A stretch of DNA of 64,000 nt from JAGOPY01 sp964619555 (GCA_964619555.1 CAZUDV010000020.1:1-64000), one strand, 5' to 3'; positions 25,762-34,684 are shown, numbered from the stretch's first letter. Numbers and translations are program-made. The notes: generated by a model not told the origin, from the letters alone.

Positions 25762-26763
25762 ATGTCATTCAACCTTCGTAACCGCAGTTTTCTGAAACTC
25801 CTTGACTTTACGCCTCAGGAGATCAGGTTCCTACTGGATCTTTCAGCGGAATTGAAACGGGCTAAATATGCCGGTACTGAACAACAAAAATTAAAAGGCA
25901 AGAATATTGTCCTCCTGTTCGAAAAAGATTCGACCCGGACGCGCTGCGCATTCGAAGTGGCCGCTTTTGACCAGGGCGCCAACGTCACTTATCTGGGCCC
26001 TTCCGGTTCCCAGATGAAGAAAAAGGAAACCATCAAGGATACGGCAAGAGTTCTTGGAAGAATGTACGATGGCATCGAGTACCGGGGATATGGGCAGGAT
26101 ATCGTTGAAGAATTGGCCCGGCATGCCAATGTGCCTGTATGGAACGGCCTGACGAATGAATTTCACCCGACACAGGTGCTGGCAGATCTTCTGACCATGC
26201 TGGAGCACAGCGACAAGCCGTTGAACAGGATCTCGTATTGCTACCTGGGCGATGCCAGGAACAATATGGGCAATTCACTCCTGGTCGGGGCAGCCAAAAT
26301 GGGCATGGACTTCAGGTCAATCGCGCCCAAACAATTCCAGCCATCACCGGAACTCGTAGCCAGGTGCATGGAAATTGCAAAGGAAACCGGCGCCAGGATA
26401 CTGGTAACGGATAATGTGGAAGAAGGAGTGAAGGGTGTGGATTTCATTTATACGGATGTTTGGGTGTCGATGGGAGAACCTGATTCAGCGTGGAAAGAAA
26501 GGCTGGACCTGATGCTTCCTTACCAGGTCAATATGAACCTTCTTAAAAAAACCGGGAATCCGAATGTGAAATTTCTCCATTGCCTGCCTTCTTTCCATAA
26601 CCGGGACACGGTTGTGGGCGAAGAGATCTTCCAAAAATTCGGGGTAGCCGAAATGGAAGCCACGGATGAAGTATTCGAATCCCCCGCTTCCGTAGTGTTT
26701 GATCAGGCCGAAAACCGTTTGCATACCATAAAAGCTGTCATGGTGGCTACATTAGGATTATAA
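25762..26763 (+). CDS. arcB: Ornithine carbamoyltransferase (ArcB/ArgF type)
   Basis: A 333-residue transcarbamylase. The carbamoyl-phosphate loop is S57-T-R-T-R, the central HPTQ follows WNGLTNEF near residue 135, the ornithine loop SMGE is near 235, and the catalytic HCLP is at residues 273-276 (HCLPSFHNRDT). The segment KDTARVLGRMYDGIEYRGYG is shared by E. coli ArgF and catabolic ArcB, so sequence alone does not separate biosynthetic from catabolic use. Pairing with carbamate kinase favours catabolic phosphorolysis of citrulline. Confidence 0.93.
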   Translation: MSFNLRNRSFLKLLDFTPQEIRFLLDLSAELKRAKYAGTEQQKLKGKNIVLLFEKDSTRTRCAFEVAAFDQGANVTYLGPSGSQMKKKETIKDTARVLGRMYDGIEYRGYGQDIVEELARHANVPVWNGLTNEFHPTQVLADLLTMLEHSDKPLNRISYCYLGDARNNMGNSLLVGAAKMGMDFRSIAPKQFQPSPELVARCMEIAKETGARILVTDNVEEGVKGVDFIYTDVWVSMGEPDSAWKERLDLMLPYQVNMNLLKKTGNPNVKFLHCLPSFHNRDTVVGEEIFQKFGVAEMEATDEVFESPASVVFDQAENRLHTIKAVMVATLGL

Positions 26764-26807
26764 CCGTATGTTTATTAAATTTGATGCGACCATCAATTAA
26801 TAAACGT

Positions 26808-27407
26808 ATGAAAAACATCGTGCTTGCTTTATCACTCGGCAGCCTGTTGCTGCTGTCCTCCTGTACCACCATTAATCTTACCAGTTGGAAAGATACATCA
26901 TCCGATATTAAGGTAGATCATGTGGTTGTCCTAGCCCTGTTTGAAAAACTGGAATACACCAAGGCCATGGAGGAAAATGTGGCGGAATACTTCAACGCAA
27001 AAAGCCTTAAGTGCACGAAAGCGTTGGATTTCATGGCCCCTAACCAGGAATACTCAAATGAGGAACTGAAGCACAAAGTCGAAGCCTATGGCGCAGACGC
27101 TATCCTGATCTTTGTCCCAAAAGGCGCTGATAAGTCAGTCAACTATACCCCACCTACTTATTCCGGTTATTACCGCGGTTACCGGGGTGGAGTCTATTCT
27201 GTTTCACCGGGATATTACAGTGAATCCACCACTTATCATGTTCAGGCTAACCTGTATGCCATTGAAGATGAAAAACTTATCTGGACGGGCGATATTTCGA
27301 CGACCGACCCGGCTTCGATTGACAAGGCGACTTTTTATATCGCACAGAAGGTCTATGACGACTGGCAGAAGAACAGCCTGATCTCGGTCCCTGCTAAAAA
27401 CAAATGA
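26808..27407 (+). CDS. Lipoprotein of unknown function
   Basis: The ATG at 26808 is preferred because it directly begins a lipoprotein signal (MKNIVLALSLGSLLLLSSC, lipid Cys near residue 19). The 199-residue protein has an alpha/beta N-terminal half (HVVVLALFEKLEYTKAMEEN, AYGADAILIFVPKGA) that resembles proteins oligomerising at the outer membrane, then a Tyr/Gly-rich loop (PPTYSGYYRGYRGGVYSVSP) and a final strand-helix unit with LIWTGDISTTDP. I cannot name the family firmly. It follows the OTC gene by 44 bases and converges with rex. Confidence 0.7.
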   Translation: MKNIVLALSLGSLLLLSSCTTINLTSWKDTSSDIKVDHVVVLALFEKLEYTKAMEENVAEYFNAKSLKCTKALDFMAPNQEYSNEELKHKVEAYGADAILIFVPKGADKSVNYTPPTYSGYYRGYRGGVYSVSPGYYSESTTYHVQANLYAIEDEKLIWTGDISTTDPASIDKATFYIAQKVYDDWQKNSLISVPAKNK

Positions 27408-27418
27408 TCTGACGGTGG

Positions 27419-28045
27419 TTAATCCGCGTGGGATTTAACGTAAAATGCCACCTTTTCCAACGAGGTGATCATATCGTATTCCTCCAGGTGCACATCTTTG
27501 GGAACCGAAACGGATTTCGGTGCATAGTTCAATATACCTTTGATACCGGCTTTGACCAGGTTGTCGGCAGTGAGCTGGCTCTGATCTGCCGGCACTGTTA
27601 TGATGCCAAGGGTTATGCTCTCTTTGTTAATGATCTCCGACATATCATCCACATGATAACAAGGTACCCCCGAGTATTTCTTTCCCACTTTCTCACTATT
27701 GCTGTCAAATACAGCCGCTATGGATAACTTGGTCCGTTTGCCGCTGAAGTAATTGATGATGGCCCTTCCCAGGTTCCCGACACCTACCACGCATACCCTG
27801 ATGATCTTCTCACTGTCGATGATATCCCCGATGAGATCAATGAGTTCCTTGACATGATAACCTTTCCGCAGGGTTCCGGTGTAACCGATAAGCATGATAT
27901 CGCGCCGGACCTGGACTGCTGTGATGTGGATTATCCTGGCAATTTCATGGGAAAATATATGCGTTTTCCCGGTCGAATGTACCATCAGCAGTGCACGACG
28001 GTATTGACTGAGGCGTTCAATAGTCTTGTGCGGAAGATGTCTCAT
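27419..28045 (-). CDS. rex: Redox-sensing transcriptional repressor Rex
   Basis: A 208-residue Rex protein. Residues about 1-75 form the winged helix with the conserved start (LPHKTIERLSQYRRAL) and DNA-contact segment AVQVRRDIMLIG. The Rossmann domain has VGVGNLGRAI near 87-96 and ILNYAPKSVSVP near 176. Rex leaves DNA when NADH rises relative to NAD+, releasing genes for NADH-consuming fermentative or hydrogen pathways. A perfect Rex box lies 72 bases upstream at 28117-28134 and another before hoxF, so autoregulation and control of the hydrogenase are well supported. It lies directly downstream of hypB. Confidence 0.95.
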   Translation of the reverse strand: MRHLPHKTIERLSQYRRALLMVHSTGKTHIFSHEIARIIHITAVQVRRDIMLIGYTGTLRKGYHVKELIDLIGDIIDSEKIIRVCVVGVGNLGRAIINYFSGKRTKLSIAAVFDSNSEKVGKKYSGVPCYHVDDMSEIINKESITLGIITVPADQSQLTADNLVKAGIKGILNYAPKSVSVPKDVHLEEYDMITSLEKVAFYVKSHAD

Positions 28046-28116
28046 GGTGACAAAATTATTTTGTGATCGCTATCTGGTCACAAAAATAAATTCATCGAAG
28101 ATTAAATGCAAGACTT

Positions 28117-28134
28117 TTGTTAAAAAATTAACAA
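28117..28134 (-). promoter_or_regulatory. Rex box upstream of rex
   Basis: TTGTTAA-AAAA-TTAACAA is a perfect 7-base inverted repeat around four bases, the Rex operator form known from clostridia and related to TTGTGA-type sites. It overlaps the last codons and stop of hypB and precedes rex by 72 bases, which implies autoregulation. Confidence 0.8.
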
Positions 28135-28949
28135 ATAAGCGATTTCTTTAACCAATCTGCCCATCCTTCAAATCCTTCGCCGTTTCGGGCCGACAGCAAA
28201 ATGAATTCCAGATTATTATTTATTCTGAGGGCATATTCTTTGAAAAGATCGACATTAAAATCCAGGTAGGGCAGGAGGTCCGATTTATTTATCACACAAA
28301 GCTGAGAGGTCTGGAACATATTCGGATACTTGAGCGGTTTATCCTCCCCTTCCGTCACACTCATAATCACCACCCTTTTGGATTCCCCGAGATCAAATAA
28401 TGCCGGGCACACCAGATTGCCAACATTCTCGATCATCAACACCGATTTATCCCCGATATCCATTTTTTTAATGGCGGTATTCACCATTTGGGCGTCCAGG
28501 TGGCATCCGTTGCCGGTATTGACCTGCACCACAGGAGCCCCCGTGTTGTTGATCCGCTCCGCGTCAAGCATGGTTTGCTGGTCTCCCTCAATGACATAGA
28601 AAGAAATCTCTCCTGAAAGCTCCCGGATCGTTTTTTCGAGCAGCGAAGTCTTACCGGAACCCGGCGAACTGACCAGATTAATGGCCGTAATATGCCGGGC
28701 CTCAAAAAATCCCCGGTTCCTCTCTGCAAGCAAATCATTTCTTTGCATGATGTTTATTTCAACATCTATTTCCTTCGGATGACTGTGGTCGTGTGTGTGA
28801 TGATGATCCTCCGAATGATCATGATGATGTTCATGGGAATGAACAATTCCATTATGTTCATGCTCATGAGTATGAAAATCAAATCCGGAATTCCCTGGCT
28901 TCCTGTACCGGACAGAGCCCGGTTGTCCGCATCCGCAAGTGTCGCACAT
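28128..28949 (-). CDS. hypB: Hydrogenase nickel-insertion GTPase HypB
   Basis: A 273-residue GTPase that delivers nickel to the hydrogenase large subunit. The N-terminus has the high-affinity metal motif CxxCGC (MCDTCGCGQ), then a His-rich tail from about residue 26 to 60 (HEHHHDHSEDHHHTHDHSH) that may store nickel. The G domain has SSPGSGKTSLLE (P loop near 94), IEGDQQT, NTGNGCHLD with the metal-binding Cys-His, ENVGNLVCPA and NKSDLLPY. HypA, its usual partner, is not in the window. The 3' end overlaps the Rex box of rex; a TAACTTTG promoter lies just upstream. Confidence 0.95.
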   Translation of the reverse strand: MCDTCGCGQPGSVRYRKPGNSGFDFHTHEHEHNGIVHSHEHHHDHSEDHHHTHDHSHPKEIDVEINIMQRNDLLAERNRGFFEARHITAINLVSSPGSGKTSLLEKTIRELSGEISFYVIEGDQQTMLDAERINNTGAPVVQVNTGNGCHLDAQMVNTAIKKMDIGDKSVLMIENVGNLVCPALFDLGESKRVVIMSVTEGEDKPLKYPNMFQTSQLCVINKSDLLPYLDFNVDLFKEYALRINNNLEFILLSARNGEGFEGWADWLKKSLIC

Positions 28950-28968
28950 ATAGTATTATTTGGGGCTT

Positions 28969-28976
28969 CAAAGTTA
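28969..28976 (-). promoter_or_regulatory. Candidate -7 box TAACTTTG for hypB
   Basis: Exact TAnnTTTG on the minus strand, 20 bases before the hypB ATG. Confidence 0.5.
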
Positions 28977-29091
28977 CTGATAAAATGGATTTAATCTAAA
29001 TTATCAATATAAATCAGCAAACTATTGATAAATAGGTACAAAATTTAATATTTTTATAATTAAATACTGGCTAATTATAAATCTAACGATT

Positions 29092-29502
29092 ATGACGAAA
29101 ATTATATCCCTGCATGTGACCTGTCCTCATTGCTCTCATTCCTTGATGGACGAAGATAAATTGATTAACAACAGGCCTTCAATCCGGACAGAAATTCAAA
29201 CTTCCATTAAGCAAAAAGGATATTTATGGTTGAGTTCAATATATGGGGATTATAATGTACTTTCCGAATTTCCGATTGTAGAAGGGGATGTGGTTGACTT
29301 TTACTGCCCATACTGCCATGAAAGTCTGAAACGTAAAAAAGTCGAATGCGATGTTTGCAGCGCGCCTATTGCATTTATGAATGTGGATGTTGGGGGCAGG
29401 GTGAGCTTTTGCACCAGGAGCGGATGCAAAAACCATTATGTGGTTTTTGAAGATCTGGATACCATCATCCGTAAATTCTACGACGAATACGGATATCATT
29501 GA
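29092..29502 (+). CDS. Zinc-ribbon protein of unknown function in the hyp cluster
   Basis: A 136-residue cytosolic protein with four Cys clusters: CPHC at 11-14, CPYC near 72, CDVC near 85 and CTRSGC near 107. These would form two zinc ribbons, one from each adjacent pair. There is no signal peptide or helix-turn-helix. It is the only plus-strand gene between hypB and hypE, divergent from hypB. A HypA-like nickel/zinc role is tempting because hypA is missing, but the N-terminal Met-His-Glu of HypA is absent, so I do not assign it. Confidence 0.75.
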   Translation: MTKIISLHVTCPHCSHSLMDEDKLINNRPSIRTEIQTSIKQKGYLWLSSIYGDYNVLSEFPIVEGDVVDFYCPYCHESLKRKKVECDVCSAPIAFMNVDVGGRVSFCTRSGCKNHYVVFEDLDTIIRKFYDEYGYH

Positions 29503-29540
29503 CGATGTAAGTTAAGACAAGCAGCGGGCTGAAAACCGGT

Positions 29541-30560
29541 TCAGCATATTCGGGGAAGTTGTTCTCCCGCGAGCATATCCAGGATCCGTTTTCCGCCAAT
29601 ATTGGTTTCCATCCAGGCTTTACCGGTATATTCGCCGACAATTTCTCCTATTATGCAGGCGTCTCTCCCGAGAGGATGTTCCTTCATGACCTGGATGACA
29701 TTTGCAGCATCATTCTGGCTCACAACAAGTAATACTTTTCCTTCATTGGCGACATACATCGGATCAAACCCAAGTAGTTCACAAAATGCCCTCACTTTTG
29801 GCAAAACGGGTATTTTCGATTCCTGGGCCATAATACCGAATGGTTTACCGGAAGCCAGCTCTGCCAGGACTGTCGCAAGCCCGCCCCTTGTCGGATCCCT
29901 CATGAATTTCACCTCCCGGGTGGAGGAAAGCACAGTCGCGATCATGCCGTTCAATGAAGCACAGTCGGATTGAATTTCACTTTGCAGGTTCAACTCGTTC
30001 CGTGCTGCCAGGACCGAAATCCCATGGTCCCCGACCGTACCGTTAATAATTATTTTATCCCCCGGAACAATCCGCTCCCCCGTGCTGATGTGCTCAAGGC
30101 CCGCGGGCAGGATCCCTATTCCCGACGTATTGATGAATAACTTATCGCATTTCGAGCGGTCTACTACCTTGGTGTCTCCTGTTACGATGGTCACCCCGGC
30201 TTTTTCAGCTTCTTCCGCCATTGACCGGACGATCTTTTCCAGGTCATGCATCGGAAATCCTTCTTCAATGATAAATCCGGCACTAATGTACCTGGGAGTC
30301 GCACCGGATACCGCAAGGTCATTAACCGTCCCGCAAACAGCCAGTTTGCCGATATCACCTCCCGGGAAAAAGATGGGATCGACCACAAAAGAATCAGTTG
30401 TAAATGAAAGATTTCCCTGCTCAACCGTAATTATGGCCGAATCACTTTGTTTATTCAGATATGGATTCGCGAAATATTTCAGGAAAATATCATGGATAAG
30501 TTCATGGCTAAGCTTTCCGCCGCTGCCATGTCCAAGTAATATCGAGGTCTTATGCAACAT
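29541..30560 (-). CDS. hypE: Hydrogenase maturation dehydratase HypE
   Basis: A 339-residue PurM/SelD-like ATPase that turns the carbamoyl group received from HypF into the thiocyanate used for the active-site cyanides. It starts with LGHGSGGKLSHELI, contains FTTDSFVVDPIFFPGGDIG and the conserved DPTRGGLATVLAE near residue 222, and ends PRIC, whose C-terminal Cys is the carbamoyl acceptor. It is 11 bases after hypD and converges with the zinc-ribbon gene. Near its stop (29528-29545) a small inverted repeat GCTGAA/TTCAGC occurs without a T tract. Confidence 0.96.
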   Translation of the reverse strand: MLHKTSILLGHGSGGKLSHELIHDIFLKYFANPYLNKQSDSAIITVEQGNLSFTTDSFVVDPIFFPGGDIGKLAVCGTVNDLAVSGATPRYISAGFIIEEGFPMHDLEKIVRSMAEEAEKAGVTIVTGDTKVVDRSKCDKLFINTSGIGILPAGLEHISTGERIVPGDKIIINGTVGDHGISVLAARNELNLQSEIQSDCASLNGMIATVLSSTREVKFMRDPTRGGLATVLAELASGKPFGIMAQESKIPVLPKVRAFCELLGFDPMYVANEGKVLLVVSQNDAANVIQVMKEHPLGRDACIIGEIVGEYTGKAWMETNIGGKRILDMLAGEQLPRIC

Positions 30561-30571
30561 TCCTTAATGCG

Positions 30572-31651
30572 TTATCTGTTAAAGCGATAATGTGCCTGGC
30601 AGGCCCCTTCATGCGAAACCATACAGGCACCGACGGGATTCTGGGGCGTGCAGGCCTTGCCAAAGAGTTTGCAGTCTTTCGGGTTTCGGGTACCCTTCAG
30701 TATGTCTCCACAGATGCAGCCTCTATCCTCCTTTGTAGGTTCAACTATCACAGCTATCATTTTTTCCGCATCGTAACGTGCATGTTCAGGACGGATGCCG
30801 TAGCCGCTTCCCGGAAGTATGCCCAGCCCTCTCCACCAGTCCGCCCGCAGTTCAAACACCTCCTTAAGGATGTCCCTTGCCCTTACATTGCCTTCAGGTC
30901 TGACCGCTCTTTTATACTGTATTTCAACGGCAGGCTTTCCGGTTTCAAATTGCCTGACAAGCATGAGTATTGATTCCATCAGGTCGACCGGTTCAAATCC
31001 GGAAATGACACAGCCCAACCCGAATTTTTCGCTTATATCCCGGTAAATCGATGATCCGGTAATGGTACTGACATGTCCGGGTGCGATATAACCGTCAATT
31101 TTGACCCCTTCGTCGATCAAAGCGGTCATGGCGGGTGGCATGATCTTATGAGCGCTGAAAAGAAAGAAGTTATCCAATCCCCGGCGATGGGCAGCAATAA
31201 TGGCAGTAGCACTGGCCGGTGCGGTTGTTTCAAAGCCGATTCCGAGAAAAATAATTTTTTTATTCCTGTTAGCTGAGGCGATTTCAAGTGCATCCATGGT
31301 GGACAATACGATCCTGATATCGACCCCCCGGGCTTTTTCATGGTCCAGGGACGAAGTAGATCCGGGAACCCTGATCAGGTCTCCGTATGTTGTAATGATG
31401 GTATCCGGCAGCCTGCTGTATGCGATTGCCTGGTCGATGTATCTCCGGCTGGTGACACAGACAGGGCAACCTGGTCCCGAAAGCAACCTGATATGTGAGG
31501 GCAGGAGTGAAGGAATGCCAAATCGCTGGATCGACATGGTATGCCCGCCACACACCTCCATAAACGTGACGGGATGTCTGGATATTTTTTTGATTTCAGT
31601 TGCAAGGCTCAGAACTAAATCCCTGTCTCTGTACTCGTCAATGTACTTCAT
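30572..31651 (-). CDS. hypD: Hydrogenase Fe(CN)2CO assembly protein HypD
   Basis: A 359-residue iron-sulfur scaffold for assembly of Fe(CN)2CO. Typical segments are MEVCGGHTMSIQRFGIPSLL near residue 32, LLSGPGCPVCVTS near 57, GFETTAP near 140, ISGFEPVDLM near 210 and a C-terminal Cys set (CICGDILKGTRNPKDCKLFG) for the [4Fe-4S] cluster. HypD works with HypC, which I could not find in this cluster. It is 3 bases after the DUF4440 gene. Confidence 0.96.
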   Translation of the reverse strand: MKYIDEYRDRDLVLSLATEIKKISRHPVTFMEVCGGHTMSIQRFGIPSLLPSHIRLLSGPGCPVCVTSRRYIDQAIAYSRLPDTIITTYGDLIRVPGSTSSLDHEKARGVDIRIVLSTMDALEIASANRNKKIIFLGIGFETTAPASATAIIAAHRRGLDNFFLFSAHKIMPPAMTALIDEGVKIDGYIAPGHVSTITGSSIYRDISEKFGLGCVISGFEPVDLMESILMLVRQFETGKPAVEIQYKRAVRPEGNVRARDILKEVFELRADWWRGLGILPGSGYGIRPEHARYDAEKMIAVIVEPTKEDRGCICGDILKGTRNPKDCKLFGKACTPQNPVGACMVSHEGACQAHYRFNR

Positions 31652-31654
31652 GTT

Positions 31655-32143
31655 TTATTTCGCCTCCCCTGTTTTTTTACCAGTGCCCTGGTTACCCGCA
31701 TCCAGTACGAATTTCCATTTTCCATCTTCATTCTTCTTCCATACACTGACATAAGTACCCTCCGACGTAATAGGGTCACCGTCCGGAGAATACATCTCTA
31801 CCTTATACAATCCGTAAGTATAACCCATATCTCCGGACCTGGAAACATCTGAATACATTGGCTCCCAGGTGAGGGAAAATGTGGTGTCGGGCCGGCTGAA
31901 AAGCTCCGTGATTTTTTCACGGCCGATAACAGGCATCCGGTTTGGCCTTAATAGTACACCATCCTCTGAAATGTATTCCAGGAAGGCTTGATTCATGCCT
32001 TTTTCAAAAGACATTTTTGAGAAACTCCGGTCTGTTTCAAGAAGTTCTTTTTTCAGATGATCCACATTGGCGGACTTCCTGCATCCTGCAATCATCAAAA
32101 GAGTAACCAGGGCCAGAAGGCCTGCAATGCCATATCGGTTCAT
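31655..32143 (-). CDS. DUF4440 (SnoaL/NTF2-like) lipoprotein
   Basis: A 162-residue lipoprotein: signal with MIAGC (lipid Cys near residue 21), then an NTF2-like fold of the DUF4440 type. The pattern is LKKELLETDRSFSKMSFEKG, MNQAFLEYISEDGVLLRPN, and YVSVWKKNEDGKWKFVLDAG at the end. Such domains are usually small-ligand binders or enzymes. It is oddly placed between hypF and hypD, with a 3-base gap to hypD, although it is exported and has no known part in hydrogenase maturation. It may be a passenger that has taken the place where hypC often lies. Confidence 0.8.
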   Translation of the reverse strand: MNRYGIAGLLALVTLLMIAGCRKSANVDHLKKELLETDRSFSKMSFEKGMNQAFLEYISEDGVLLRPNRMPVIGREKITELFSRPDTTFSLTWEPMYSDVSRSGDMGYTYGLYKVEMYSPDGDPITSEGTYVSVWKKNEDGKWKFVLDAGNQGTGKKTGEAK

Positions 32144-32197
32144 TTTTCAGCGGTTAGCCGTACAAAAGTAAGTATAAATCCCCCTTCCCCCAAATCT

Positions 32198-34486
32198 TCA
32201 CTCAATACTCAAAACTCTTCTCTTAGCAGCAATGGCCATCTGGCCCAGAGCCACACCCCCGTCATTGGAAGGGAAATGTCTTTGCGAAAAGACCTGGAAA
32301 CCTTCGGCTTTCAGGCCTGATATGGAATGAGCAAGCAAAAACCGGTTTTGAAATACTCCACCCGATAACGCAACTTTTTCCAGGCCGGTCAGTTCCCTGG
32401 CATATTTTGATACTTCCACCACTGTCCTGACCATGGTACGGTGAAATTTGCCGGAAATAACGGACGGATCGGTTCCACTTTCCAGGTCCTGAATAACTTC
32501 CCGGATCATCATGCCAGGGTCAATCGTTTCCCCGATACCTATGGAATATAAACCGCTGGCATGGCTGTTCATAAGGTTTTCGAGCCTCATCGGTGCTTCA
32601 GCATGGAAAGAAGAAGACGTGCAAATACCTGTCAGTGCAGCAATGGCATCGAACAACCTGCCGGCACTGGAGGTTAAGGGTGCATTAATTCCATGGAGGA
32701 TGGCCTGGCGAACGATTTGAAGTTTTTCCGGATGAATAGCATTAAAAGCTTGAAAACGGGTTAAATCGGTATCGGCGCCCGAGTATTTCAGGATATAAGC
32801 CAGTGCCATGCGCCAGGGTTCATGAGTAGCCTGGTCGCCCCCGGGTTGTTCTATGTATTCCAGGTGGCTGAGCCGTTTGAAATCCAGAAGATCGGCAGCC
32901 ATCACTTCAAATCCCCAGATCTTTCCATCCGTTCCCAGCCCGACGCCATCCATGCTTATACCAATCACCGGTTCATCCAGGTTGTTCTCAGCCATACAGG
33001 AACCTATATGGGCATGATGGTGCTGGATCCTGAACAATGGTAAGTTTCCAGAGGATAAAGCCAATTCTTCAGCGAACCGGGTGGAGAGGTAATCAGGGTG
33101 AAGGTCACAGGCAACATGGGTGATATTGACCCTGAACATTTGCCTGAAACGCTGGAATGATTCGGTGTAGAATCCAATGGTTTCCAGATTCTTTAAATCG
33201 CCGATGTGCTGGCTCATGATGGCCTGGTCCTTTTTGCCAACACAAAAGCAGTTGACCAATTCCGCTCCGGCGGCGAAAATCCCGTCTGTATGGAGATTCA
33301 GGTTCCAGGGGGAGGGGACATATCCCCTGGAACGCCGGATTAGCCTGGGCTGATCCAGAACAACCATCGTGACCGAGTCGTCAGTCCTGTTAAAGATATC
33401 CCTGTTGTAAGACAGGACACCATCAGCTATCCGGGTAAGATTTAATTCAGCATTCCGGTTATCGATGATGATGGGCTCATCCGAGAAATTACCGCTTGTC
33501 AGAACGATGGCGCCGGTTTTTAATTGCCCGAACAATTGATAATGAAATGGCATGAAGGGCAACATTGCACCCGTGGTATTAAAACCATTGCTCACGGAAG
33601 GGGAGAGGCGTTCATCTTCATTTCGGTTGCAGAGTATAACAATAGGTCTCCTCCAGGAAAGAAGTTGTTTTTCCTCCTCCTGATTAACCAGGGTATAGCG
33701 TTTGGCGTGGTCAATATCGCGGAACATGACCGCAAAAGGTTTTCCTTCCCGGTTTTTTAAATTTCTTAACCGGCTGACCGCGTGCTCCTGCAGCGCATCG
33801 CATGCCAGGTGATATCCGCCCAGCCCTTTAATGGCAAGAATCTTACCTTCTGTAATCATCTGACCGACCGTGCGGAGGATGGTCTCTGCATCGGATGAGA
33901 GCAGATCTCCGGTCAGCAGTTCATAATGAGGCCCGCATGCGTGACAGGCCACTGGTTGCGCATGGAACCGGCGGTCGAGGATATCCGAATATTCAGACTG
34001 GCAGACCGGGCACATTTTAAACGATGCCATGGTCGTTTTTTCCCGGTCGTACGGCAGGTCCCGGATGATGGTGAACCTGGGGCCACAGTTGGTGCAGTTG
34101 ATAAAGGGATATCCGATCCGGTGCGGTTGTGTCCGAATATCTTTCAGACATTCGGCACAGACGGCAATATCCGGACTGATCTCTGTGATCTCATCGGAGG
34201 AATCCCGGCTCTTTGTGATGCGAAAATCAGTTACATCTGAGAGGCATGCAGGGACCACTGAAATTTGCCGGATAGTGGAAGCTTCGGGTGCCATCTCAGC
34301 TATTTCATGAATAAAATCCTGGAGTTGTTCATGGCTTCCCTGGGCAAAAATGCGCACTCCGTCATTACCATTCATTACCCAACCTGCAAGATGGTTCCGG
34401 ATGGCCAGCCTGTAAATGAAAGGTCTGAAGCCGACTCCCTGCACCAGGCCGGTCACGTGCACTTCGATAGCCGAAATAACTGACAT
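32198..34486 (-). CDS. hypF: Carbamoyltransferase HypF
   Basis: A 762-residue multidomain enzyme that activates carbamoyl phosphate for cyanide ligand synthesis. In order: acylphosphatase domain (GLVQGVGFRPFIYRLA, 13-28), two zinc fingers (CAECLKD near 109, CTNCGPRF near 130, CPVCQSEY near 157, CHACGPHY near 182), a YrdC-like domain (about 200-380, LAIKGLGGYHLACDA) and a Kae1-like domain (HHHAHIGSCMAEN near 485, ALSGGVFQNRFL near 715). It is complete. First gene of the hypF-DUF4440-hypD-hypE run. Carbamoyl phosphate could come from the arcC/arcB metabolism nearby, though that is speculative. Confidence 0.96.
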   Translation of the reverse strand: MSVISAIEVHVTGLVQGVGFRPFIYRLAIRNHLAGWVMNGNDGVRIFAQGSHEQLQDFIHEIAEMAPEASTIRQISVVPACLSDVTDFRITKSRDSSDEITEISPDIAVCAECLKDIRTQPHRIGYPFINCTNCGPRFTIIRDLPYDREKTTMASFKMCPVCQSEYSDILDRRFHAQPVACHACGPHYELLTGDLLSSDAETILRTVGQMITEGKILAIKGLGGYHLACDALQEHAVSRLRNLKNREGKPFAVMFRDIDHAKRYTLVNQEEEKQLLSWRRPIVILCNRNEDERLSPSVSNGFNTTGAMLPFMPFHYQLFGQLKTGAIVLTSGNFSDEPIIIDNRNAELNLTRIADGVLSYNRDIFNRTDDSVTMVVLDQPRLIRRSRGYVPSPWNLNLHTDGIFAAGAELVNCFCVGKKDQAIMSQHIGDLKNLETIGFYTESFQRFRQMFRVNITHVACDLHPDYLSTRFAEELALSSGNLPLFRIQHHHAHIGSCMAENNLDEPVIGISMDGVGLGTDGKIWGFEVMAADLLDFKRLSHLEYIEQPGGDQATHEPWRMALAYILKYSGADTDLTRFQAFNAIHPEKLQIVRQAILHGINAPLTSSAGRLFDAIAALTGICTSSSFHAEAPMRLENLMNSHASGLYSIGIGETIDPGMMIREVIQDLESGTDPSVISGKFHRTMVRTVVEVSKYARELTGLEKVALSGGVFQNRFLLAHSISGLKAEGFQVFSQRHFPSNDGGVALGQMAIAAKRRVLSIE

Positions 34487-34528
34487 CCTAAGGAAATAGA
34501 ATTAAATTCCCGCAATAGATTATCGGTT

Positions 34529-34536
34529 CAAAAATA
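34529..34536 (-). promoter_or_regulatory. Candidate -7 box TATTTTTG for the hypF operon
   Basis: Exact TAnnTTTG on the minus strand, 43 bases before the hypF ATG. No Rex box is seen on this side of the divergent region (34487-34755). Confidence 0.5.
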
Positions 34537-34684
34537 GGTCAATTATCTTAACCTTACCATCGGTCATTAATGGACAGGTTAAAACATAGAAATATTAATA
34601 TATAAACTTTCTACGTATATGAGTAATTGTTATTTGTACTTGTTCTAAATTGAAATTCATAGATTTAAGTGACATAAAATAAAC

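Noticed and set aside
28061..28083. Second Rex-like site TTGTGA-N11-TCACAA upstream of rex
   Set aside because: The half-sites match Rex but the 11-base spacer is far from the usual four to eight, and a perfect box lies 34 bases away.
29528..29545. Hairpin GCTGAA/TTCAGC as a terminator between the zinc-ribbon and hypE genes
   Set aside because: Stem of only six bases and no T tract; it overlaps the hypE stop.
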